A program made the translations under genes and the position numbers. The notes under the pieces are model-generated. The model made no database searches. It was given only the letters and a program-made list of their open reading frames with translations, and was not told where the DNA came from. Below are positions 27,398 to 35,298 of a stretch of DNA of 36,537 nucleotides, piece by piece. Position 1 is the stretch's first letter. Every line of letters starts with the position of its first letter. Origin of the DNA: Porphyra umbilicalis (lineage: Eukaryota > Rhodophyta > Bangiophyceae > Bangiales > Bangiaceae); the NCBI GenBank assembly GCA_002049455.2, contig KV919268.1:1-36537 (forward strand), in the 5' to 3' direction.

Positions 27398-30223
27398 TCA
27401 ACGCCGCACAAAGCGCTGCCAGATGGTGCCAGACGCCGGCTCCCGCACCCGCTCCATTGCTTTGTAGGTACCCCCGTCGAGCACAGTGTCGACGGCGGTG
27501 GCCACTTTGTGGATGAGCCGGCACCGGTGGGGGTCGTTGGCCTCCAACTCGACGACGACGTCAAAGAGCGGCGCGCCTGCCCGCTCCGCCACCGTCTTGC
27601 GGGGTCCGCCGAGCGGGTTGGAGTCCCCCCCGCCCCCACCGCCGCCGCAGCCATCAGCGCCCGCCGCCCCATGGCGAGCCGCCGCCGCGTGGTCGCCAAT
27701 CGTCACGGACGTAACGCCCCCCACGGCACCCCGCAGCCCGTCGTTGCGTAGCAGCGACCGAAGGTCCCCGTGGGCGGTCGCCACCACCGCCACGCCCCGC
27801 TCCTTGGCCGCCCGCACGGCCTCCACGTCGGCTTTGGCCGACAGCTCGTCGACGATGAGCACGTTGGGCGTCAAGTTTTCGAGCGCCCGCAGCAGCGTCT
27901 GTCCGAGGCCGGCCTTCCCGCCGCCGCCCCTGCGGTCGCCCGCCGCGACTGATGCGGGAATGACCACCCGGCGGGCGCTGCCGAGCGACGGGTGCGCCAC
28001 GAGCGTCGCGCCCCCAATCTCACACGACGTGTCGACGACGGTGACGCGGAGGTCGGTGGCCGCGAGCCCCGCCGCGACCGCGCGGAGGGTGGTGGTTTTC
28101 CCGCACCCGGGCAGGCCGAGCAGCAGCACGGACAGGGGCGGCGTCAGCCGTTTGCTCCCCGCGGGGACTCCGTGACCACGGTCCAAACCGAGCAGGTCGG
28201 TGAGCATCCCCGCCCCGCCTCGCACGTCCCGGCCGATCCGCAGGGTGGCGCCGACGACCGTTCCACTGGTCAGCCCTTGGATGCGGCTAACCCGGTGAAG
28301 GCACCCGCAGATGCCCGCCCGGTCGTCTGTGCCAAAGCCCGTGCCGGCGGCGGTGACGGCGGCGAGAAAATCGGCCAGCTGGGCACCGGTGAGCACGTCC
28401 GCAGGGTTGTCGGAGAGGAACTCGGTGGCTTTGGTCGCAAAGGAGGCACGCGGGCGGTGGCCGATGTCCAAGTCCACGTCTCGGAGGGAGGCAGCCAGCT
28501 CCGTCACGACCGTGTCGGCATCGGCGTCGGCGACGGCAACAGCGGCCGTGTCCGCCGTGAGGACGTCTGCTTGCGGGCCAACATCGCCGTTTTGTGTCGG
28601 CCGCGGGAGCGGCTTGAGCAGCTTGCCGCGAAAGTGGGCTGGCAGCAGCCGGGCGGCGGTCTCCATGTCCGCCCCGGCCTGCACCACCGTAACGCGCGTG
28701 TCAAGGGAAGGCACGCCTAGCGCTGCGAGCACTTCTGGGCTAGCGACTGCCCCTCCGCGATGCGCGTCAAATGCCACGGCATGGCCACCCGCGTATGTGC
28801 CTGCTGCCACCGCCGCCGTCACCGCGGCGGCGCGGGAGCCCGAGGCGGCCTCCCAGGCGGCTACGCCTACGGCCGCCGACAGTCCGTCGACGAGCGAAGC
28901 GTTGACGTCCAGTAATACCTTAGCAGCAGCCACCGGAGGCGGGATGGGGCTGTCGTCGGCGACGGCGTCCCGCCCCCACGCGGGTGCCAACCCAAGAAAT
29001 ACGTCGGCGCCCCCGTCACCGTAGTTGCCATATCCCAATGGCAACCCTGGCGTAGGTACCTCCACTGTGCGTGCGACAGCCGTCAGCGATGCAAACGGGG
29101 TGCGAGTCAGCAGCTCGGCACCGACTTGCGCATCCCGCAAGGTGGCATCTAGGCCAGCCTTGGTGGTGCTCTCGAGGGCAACCACCAGTGCCCCAACGTT
29201 GTGGGCGACCACTGTGACGCTCGGCCCCGGCTGGAAGAGCCTGGCCAAAAGGCCACCTGGGCGCAGAGCCGCCCCCAATCTCGGCACGTCGAGCAAAAAG
29301 CAGCCGTCGGATGTGGCCACTGCGATTGCCGTCACCTTCCCGTCCTTGGCCGATTCTGCGTACACCGCCCACGTTCGCTCTGCCTGCAGCGCTTCCGCCG
29401 CCGCGGCCAGCGCCACCGCCGTCTTGACGAGCGCATATGGAGGCGGCGGCGGCACATCAAGGTCCTCTGTCTGCCCCATGGCGGCGGCGCCTTGGCCCGC
29501 CGCGGCTAAGACTTCCGCCGATTCCGACACCCACGCATCGCCCGCCTTGGTGACGGTGATCTGCAGAGAAGGTTGGGCTTCGATCCAGCGCGTGAGCGAC
29601 ACCCGTTGGCCAGCCGCGTTCTTGTAGTGCAGCTGCAGCTTGGCCAGGTGGTGCCCAATTTTAGACAGCGACAGGCTTGGAGGCCCCCGTCCTTTGTCAC
29701 GGGGTGTCGCCCGCAGAAGTTCAAGCACGGCCGAGAGGATGACGTCCGTGTTGCCACGGGCTCGCTCCGTGCGTCCGTTGACGGGTTCGATCTTGGTGCC
29801 CTCTGTCGGCCCCGCTGCGGCTGTCGCTCGGCCGTTGGCGGCGCCAATCTTGGCCTCCGCCGTGGGTCTCGCGATGACTTCCGCTACGCAATCCTCACCA
29901 TTGATGAGGGTGATCCGAAGCGCTGGGTGGGCGCGCACCCAACGCTTGAGCGACACCGGCTGACCGGTTGCATTCTTGCACGACAACTGTAGCTTGGACA
30001 GGTGGGTGCCAAGGACCGACAACAGCAAGCTCGCAGGCACTGCTCCTGTGCCCCGCGGTGTCGCGCGCAGGAGCGCCAGCACGGCCGAGAGGAGCACATC
30101 CGGGTCGCCACGGGCACGTGCAGTAGCCACTGCCGTCCGGGCGGCCGTTGCCGTCGCGGACTTTGGCACCTTGCCGGACTTGGTGGGGGGCGGTGGCGCG
30201 ACCTTAAGGACGGGAAGCCCCAT
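27398..30223 (-). CDS. LOTUS-LOTUS-exonuclease-like-Ycf45/SpoIIIAA ATPase fusion
   Basis: 941 aa from ATG 30223 (MGLPVLKVAPPPP); the frame stays open upstream to 30736, with other Met at 30382 and 30499. Residues ~40-116 and ~157-232 are two OST-HTH/LOTUS domains (DVLLSAVLALLRATPRG...HLSKLQL...SLKRWVRAHPAL; DVILSAVLELLRATPRD...SLTRWIEAQPSL), known in other proteins to bind RNA or partner helicases. Residues ~281-455 resemble a DEDD 3'-5' exonuclease fold (WAVYAES, VVAHNVGALVVAL, DAQVGAELL, PPVAAAKVLLDVNASL) with the usual acidic catalytic set incomplete. Residues ~640-915 are a Ycf45/SpoIIIAA-type P-loop ATPase: Walker A GLPGCGKTT (703-711), VDTSCEIGGATLVAHP, GSARRVVIP, Walker B NVLIVDEL (787-794), ATAHGDL, RKTVAER. 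Ycf45 relatives act in plastids; the N-terminal ~35 residues lack acidic residues. A role in plastid RNA or nucleoid maintenance is inference. Confidence 0.85.
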   Translation of the reverse strand: MGLPVLKVAPPPPTKSGKVPKSATATAARTAVATARARGDPDVLLSAVLALLRATPRGTGAVPASLLLSVLGTHLSKLQLSCKNATGQPVSLKRWVRAHPALRITLINGEDCVAEVIARPTAEAKIGAANGRATAAAGPTEGTKIEPVNGRTERARGNTDVILSAVLELLRATPRDKGRGPPSLSLSKIGHHLAKLQLHYKNAAGQRVSLTRWIEAQPSLQITVTKAGDAWVSESAEVLAAAGQGAAAMGQTEDLDVPPPPPYALVKTAVALAAAAEALQAERTWAVYAESAKDGKVTAIAVATSDGCFLLDVPRLGAALRPGGLLARLFQPGPSVTVVAHNVGALVVALESTTKAGLDATLRDAQVGAELLTRTPFASLTAVARTVEVPTPGLPLGYGNYGDGGADVFLGLAPAWGRDAVADDSPIPPPVAAAKVLLDVNASLVDGLSAAVGVAAWEAASGSRAAAVTAAVAAGTYAGGHAVAFDAHRGGAVASPEVLAALGVPSLDTRVTVVQAGADMETAARLLPAHFRGKLLKPLPRPTQNGDVGPQADVLTADTAAVAVADADADTVVTELAASLRDVDLDIGHRPRASFATKATEFLSDNPADVLTGAQLADFLAAVTAAGTGFGTDDRAGICGCLHRVSRIQGLTSGTVVGATLRIGRDVRGGAGMLTDLLGLDRGHGVPAGSKRLTPPLSVLLLGLPGCGKTTTLRAVAAGLAATDLRVTVVDTSCEIGGATLVAHPSLGSARRVVIPASVAAGDRRGGGGKAGLGQTLLRALENLTPNVLIVDELSAKADVEAVRAAKERGVAVVATAHGDLRSLLRNDGLRGAVGGVTSVTIGDHAAAARHGAAGADGCGGGGGGGDSNPLGGPRKTVAERAGAPLFDVVVELEANDPHRCRLIHKVATAVDTVLDGGTYKAMERVREPASGTIWQRFVRR

Positions 30224-30742
30224 CGCAGCGCGGCGGACGCCTGCAGAAGCACCACGGGCTTGCCCGACACGCAGCGGTCTGCAGAGGCAGCGCGGCGTGA
30301 GAAGCCTGCCACGGCAGCAGGTGCCTCGCCCTCCGTCGTGCGACCAACCCGCGGCCCAAATAAGAGCGGCCAGCACCATCGATGGTGCGTCGAGGGGACG
30401 GAAACCGATCCGGATCGTGAGCACGCGACCGGTGTGGTGTCTGGTGGTGGGGTGGTCGAGGCGGAGCACGCCGGACTCCCAAGTGCGCCGCCGCGCCATT
30501 GTCCATATGAGGCGCCATCCCGCCGCTTGGTCAGCGGGCAGTAAGGATCCGCGCCGGGCCTGCCCCCTGGGGTACACCTGCAGGCGCCGCCGCGGTTTGG
30601 GGCTTGCAGAGGCGTGGGCGCTCGCCGGCGCACGCTCTCGGTGGGTCCCCCTGGTCGTCGTCGCGTCCGACCCTTTTTTCGTTGCAGCGGGGCATGCATC
30701 GCGTGGCGCGCCCTGCGCTTTCATGCGCCGCCACAATTCTGC

Positions 30743-31297
30743 CTACTGGGGTGCCGCCTCGTCGCAGCAGCCAGGGACTCTGAACACGGCCAGTCGGCCA
30801 GACAGCACGACGGTGCGCCCGCGCTGGACGGGGGGGCACCGCAATGTGCTTGTCGGCCACTCCTGTGATGATTCACGAGCCACGATTGGGCATCTGTAGA
30901 AGGAAATCACGTCCTCTACTGACATTAAGAGCAACACATGCCCATTGATTGGACCGTTTTGGTATTGCAAGTACCAACGGGCGATTGCGTGTTCCAGTCG
31001 GGATGTAAACCGGAGTGCCAAGTGCCCGATTAATTCGTCGCGTTCATCAGACCCCCGTGTTGTAGGGTCCCGCGAGGCCGCCGGCTTGACGACTTGCGTG
31101 ACCTCCCGGCGGCCCCCAGTTGTCTTGGCGTGCCGCGTGGCCGCCGGATTGACGACTTGCTTGACCTCCCGGCGGCCCCCATAACGGAAAGCGTCAGCAA
31201 ACCGGCAAGGGTACAAATGTGGGTGAGGAAGTGCATACTGTACACCCACGACGTGGGTGCGGCTCCGATCGAGACAATTGCCACATTTGACCCACAT
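30743..31297 (-). CDS. Possible small protein with 21-aa tandem repeat (weak)
   Basis: A 184-codon open frame starting MWVKCGNCLDRSR. It contains two tandem 21-aa units (GGRREVKQVVNPAATRHAKTT and a diverged copy) from a 63-bp DNA duplication, then a more ordinary stretch (DELIGHLALRFTSRLEHAIA, NGPINGHVLLLMSVEDVISF). Codon use is not GC-biased like the neighbouring genes. It ends just upstream of the open frame leading into the LOTUS-Ycf45 gene. It could be an unrelated small gene, an upstream exon or chance. Confidence 0.3.
   Translation of the reverse strand: MWVKCGNCLDRSRTHVVGVQYALPHPHLYPCRFADAFRYGGRREVKQVVNPAATRHAKTTGGRREVTQVVKPAASRDPTTRGSDERDELIGHLALRFTSRLEHAIARWYLQYQNGPINGHVLLLMSVEDVISFYRCPIVARESSQEWPTSTLRCPPVQRGRTVVLSGRLAVFRVPGCCDEAAPQ
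31076..31201. repeat. 63-bp tandem duplication, two units
   Basis: Units start at 31076 and 31139 with GGCCGCCGG and contain TTGACGACTTGC and GACCTCCCGGCGGCCCCC. Period 63 is divisible by three and keeps the minus-strand frame open. Confidence 0.7.
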
Positions 31298-31445
31298 CCT
31301 GGTGGCCCACGCTCTTTATTACCCAGCGTGCTACCTTTTGAGAATGTAAAATGCGTGCCGAACCACTGAGCTAAATTAGGTCGGACGCTGCCGCCGTAGT
31401 TGACGGTACAGTAGCAGGCTGCCCCGCCAATGATACACCGCGGTC

Positions 31446-32304
31446 GTGGCAGACGCTGCCCCTACCGCCACCACCCGCGTCCCCTCTGTCGCCAACGGGC
31501 CTGCCACCCGCGGCGCCCCAGCGGCCGCTGCCACCCGTGTTGCCAACCGCCACCGGCGGCGTCCATCCCCCCCGCCCCCGCCCCGTGCAGGCGGTCCCCC
31601 CCCCCCACGGAGCTCGCCCCCGTTGGCACCCTATGGACGGCGCCCGACGGCGCGGCTGCCGCCGCCGCCGTGGCCGCCTGGTGCCGCCGCCGCCCGCGGG
31701 CGGCCGCAACGCCTTGCCCTCCCTGCGGTGGCGCACGGTGGCGGCGGCGGCCGTCCGCCTCGCCGCCGCCGCAGCCACGGCGACGCTGGTCACCCTCGGC
31801 CGCCACGGCGGGGGGGGCATGGCCGCGACAGCCGCCGCGCCCAGCCCCGCCGCCGCCGCCGACGCCGTGGCCGCCGCTGCCGCCGCCGCCGCCGCCGCCG
31901 CCGCCGACGCCGTGGACGCGGCGGTCGCCCCGTGGGCCGCCGCCGCAGACGCGGGCGGCAGCCGCCACCACGCGGCGCGCACCAACGACGCGGGCGACGG
32001 CGGCGGCCACGGCCGCAACGGTCACGGCCATGGCCATGGTCATGGCCATGACGTCGGCGACGAATGGGGCGGGCACGCGGCGGGTGGCGGGCGCCACGGC
32101 CGCCGCCCCACCGCCGCCCTCTCCCTCTCGGCCGCGACGCGGGGGGTGGAGCGGGACGTGCCGCCGGCGCTCGCGGCCGCCCTACACCGAACGGCGGTCA
32201 AGTACGGGGTGCACAGTCGCGCCACAGGGGTGGTCAACGTGCCGGCGGGGGCGCAGGTCGGCGGGCGGCGCCGTCGGCGGGCGGCGGGCAGAGTGGTCGA
32301 CTGA
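31446..32304 (+). CDS. Possible Ala-rich protein with His-Gly tract (weak)
   Basis: An open plus frame runs from about 31537 to a stop at 32304 and ends in a segment of normal complexity (SLSAATRGVERDVPPALAAAL, TAVKYGVHSRATGVVNVPAG). Before it is a GHGHGHGHGHD tract, plausible as a metal-binding loop, and Ala-rich stretches including a hydrophobic one (TVAAAAVRLAAAAATATLVTL). Codons of good quality in another frame (ADAAPTATTRVPSVANGPAT, from 31446) lead into a C run near 31598-31608, suggesting another homopolymer break and an unknown start. Its stop lies 180 bp from the 3' end of the convergent ASA1-like gene. Antisense frames are also open, so strand choice is tentative. Confidence 0.35.
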
Positions 32305-32482
32305 TGGAGGGGGGGTGGGGCGTGGGGGGGGGGGGGGGGGGGGGTAGGACCCCGCCCGTCCCTGGGAGCAACACGAGGTTGGGATGATGTTGGGGCAGCG
32401 CGCGGGGGAGTCGAAAAGGGGGGGAGACGGCGCGGTTGCCACCGACCCGCCCTACGCGGCGGACGAGGGGGGGACACCGCCC

Positions 32483-33331
32483 CTAGCCAAACGGCCGCCA
32501 GATGGCCACGGTGCCGTCGGCTCCCGCAGAGGCGAGGAGTCGGCCACTTGGTGACCAGGCGACGGCGTGGACGCTGGGGGTGAGGCGGCAGCCGCGTCGC
32601 GCGGGAAGACGGGAGGAGGGAGTGGAGGGGTGCACGAGATGGGGCCGGGAAAGAAAAAAAAAAAGGGCAGGGGAACTCGCCATGGAGCCGGGGTGGGAGG
32701 GGAGGGGATCACACGAGAGCAGCGACGGAGAGGGGGCACAACAAAGCCGTGGGGCCCCGCGGGGGCGCCAGAGCAAAAGCGCAAGAAACAGGGCACCCGC
32801 GTTAGTCGGGGCTGTGAGCGGCACAGGTGGCAGCTCGCCGACACGACACGCACCACGCGCACGCCGGCAGCCACTGCCGCGGACGTGCCGCCGCGAGACG
32901 CCCACCCCCCACCCCAGACCCGAGCCACCAAGGACACCAGACGCCACGCCAGCCGTCCGCGTGCCCCCCCCCCACCCCCCCCCCCCCCCTGCCCCCCCCC
33001 CCGTCACGAACCTGCCCCGGTGGTGCACGAGCGACGCAAGCTGCCGCAGGGCGACCCCCCCCCCGGCCGCTTGCGCAGCTGGTACAACCGCACCTTGCCG
33101 TCCCAGCAGGCGGCGGCCAAGGCCCCCCCCCGCCCCCACGCCAAGCCCCCGACGCCGTCGGCGCGCAGGCGCACGCGCGCACCGCCGCCGCCGCCCGGGC
33201 GCGCGGGGACGGCCACAAGGGCGCCGCAGCCGCCGGCAGCCGCCACCCACCCGCGGCATGCGGCGAGGGCGAGCACCGGGCCGCCGAGGAGGGGCCGTCG
33301 GGCATCACCCGCCCCGTCGGCTGTGACGCCG

Positions 33332-33370
<39 letters not shown>

Positions 33371-33676
33371 ACATCCTCCACGGCGGCGCCGTCGGCGCGC
33401 ACGACCGCCACGGTGCCGTCTTCAAAGCCGACCGCCGCGGGGTCGCCCTCCAAGCCGACCGCCCCACCCGCCGTGGCGGTGAGCATGCCCCGCGGCGGCG
33501 TCGCGGGCACCCCCACCGCCACGCCGGCGGCGGCCAAGCCGCACCCGCCGTCGGCGGCGCGCGTCGGGGTGAGCCACCCGCGGGGTGTCCAGCGGGCGGG
33601 CGTGAAGCCCATCGCGGGGGGGGGGGTGAGGCGCAGGACCACCGGCGCGCCGAGGCGGAGCGCCCCATCGTCGTCA

Positions 33677-33708
<32 letters not shown>

Positions 33709-34197
33709 GTCCCCATCGTCGGACGCGCCGGCGTCCGCGTCGTCGTCGGCGTCGGCGTGGACAGCAGTGCCGCGTGACGCGGACCCCGTGGCGCTGCCAC
33801 GCCCGTCGCCGTCGGGCTCGTCGGCGGCACCGCGCAGCACCGCCATGCGCACAACGACGCCCGCCTTGTCTTGCACAATGAGCGACGCGACGAGGCGGCG
33901 GCGGCCGCCGCCGCCACCGCCGTCGCTGCTGCCGCCGCCGCCGCCGCCGCCGCCACCGCCATCACCAGCCGACGGCAGCAGCGCCGCAATGGCAATGGCC
34001 GCCTCGGGCACGGCGGCCTCGACGACCGCCAGCTGCGCCGTGTGGGCCACGTGCCACAGCCGCACGGCGCCGGCCGCGTCGGCGGTGGCGACCGCCGCCG
34101 CCGTGTCAGCGTCGGGGGTGGGGAGGAACGTAACCGCCTGGACGGGCGCGCCGGTGGGGGTCCGGAGGACGGTCACGGGGGGCGGAGGGGGAGCCAT
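32483..34197 (-). CDS. ASA1: ASTRA-associated protein 1 / GNB1L-like WD40 protein, one intron
   Basis: WD40 protein matching the ASA1/GNB1L family, known as part of the ASTRA/TTT machinery that matures PIKK kinases; acts in nucleus/cytosol. From ATG 34197 it reads MAPPPPPVTVLRTPTGAPVQ, then AVRLWHVAHTAQLAVVEAAV (blade 1), Gly- and Asp-rich insertions, PAAVGFEDGTVAVVRADG, VLALAACRGWVAA, LAWGRGGALAAACWDGKVRL. After an intron it ends in SVHAVAWSPSGRLLASAGAD plus GTVAIWRPFG. The intron, 33011 to 32574, is GT..AG (CAG/GTTCGT; CACCCCCAG/CG); joining splits a Ser codon and gives LASLVHHRGSVHAVAWS, which fits the family. The frame changes at a 10-C run (33055-33064), one base short, probably a sequence error. 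Length without the low-complexity inserts is usual for the family. It is convergent with the His-rich frame. Confidence 0.75.
32574..33011 (-). other. Intron of the ASA1-like gene
   Basis: 438 bp, GT..AG on minus, with a pyrimidine-rich 3' end and G-rich runs at its 5' end. It is supported by the restored last WD40 blade; the intron itself has stops in the flanking exons' frame alignment. Confidence 0.7.
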
Positions 34198-34594
34198 GAC
34201 GCCGGTCAATGGGGATGATCGCCGCGCGATGCGCGGGCTCGCCACTGTCCCCGACCCGTTTTGCTCGCGTGGCCAAGGAAAAAGCCGATGCGAAACGGGT
34301 TCGCCGTTCCGCAAAAAGCCGTTGCCGAACACACACAAGTACTTTTCTGTGTTTGATTAGCCCAGAAAGCGATCGGCTTTCCAGAGGGGCAGTGCTGTGC
34401 TGTACCGAAATCAGCTCTGTCCAGAGACGCAAATCATGAGGGGTTTAAAATCATCCACCACCTATCATGCATCAAAATCATCCACCACCTATCATGCATC
34501 GCAGCCACGGGGGTCCGCATGCGTGGAATGGATCTCTGTGGGGTTGACCTGCTCGGCATCCGCGGCTGGCGCCAACCCGATTGAGCCCCCCAAC
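34198..34594. other. Upstream region of the ASA1-like gene
   Basis: Presumed promoter of the minus-strand WD40 gene, then AT-richer spacer with a perfect 27-bp tandem duplication (34447-34473 and 34474-34500, unit containing ATCATCCACCACCTATCATG). No gene is seen. Confidence 0.45.
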
Positions 34595-35285
34595 CACGCC
34601 CAGTTAAGGGCGGACATTAGGATGCGGACACGTTGCATCATTACAGCGTACACGTGAAACTCGTACCGTCTCCACGGTACCGAGAGGCGTACACATAAGA
34701 AGCGTAAAAAAGCAGGTAGAAAGCAGATACTTCTGTTACTGATCGTGACCTACAATGATAGAGAAGCTCGTGGTGAACAATGCTAGGTGGTTTGCAACCC
34801 ACTTTTGACGTCCTCGTTTTTTTGTAGCTGCTGCTCTTCTCACGCTACCTCTGATGAAAAGATTGTCCCACCTTGACGCATTGATGTCACCTCGTTCCCC
34901 ATCCGTATCATAGAACCCAAGCTACTACCCCCCCCGTCCTTCGATCATAGGCTCATCCAAAAAAAATAGACCATCCAGAGTCATCATAGTGCTCAACATG
35001 GCCCGGACTGCAACGAGCGTGATGGCGATCCGGCTTGCTCCAGATCGACGCGATTCGCATGGTTCAGCAGGTAGACTTTCGGTTTGTCACATATTGGAAG
35101 AAACACGTGTGCAGTGAATGCCCCGAGACGCCCTGATGCGCCTGCTGCCAGCTACGGTTAGGACACGTCTTCAGAAAGCTGGTTCCACCCGCTGGACAAG
35201 TGAAAAGCGTCTGACACCTACGAATCTGGCCAATGAATGGCCGGCAATCCTAATGTCCGCCTCTGGGGTGTCTTAACTGGGCGTG
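34595..35285. mobile_element. TIR element with CAAC target duplication
   Basis: Begins CACGCCCAGTTAAG and ends CTTAACTGGGCGTG; a second inverted block GGCGGACATTAGGAT follows inside each end, with an 11-nt indel between blocks. CAAC flanks both sides (34591-34594, 35286-35289). The 691-bp body has no coding capacity. The right end lies 13 bp before the proposed ATG of the XRCC2-like gene. Confidence 0.75.
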
Positions 35286-35298
35286 CAACACGGTGTGT

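Noticed and set aside
31340..31385. tRNA-like stretch on minus (TTTAGCTCAGTGGTTCG)
   Set aside because: It resembles a D-arm, but I find no anticodon stem with a 7-nt loop and no GGTTCGA T-arm downstream.
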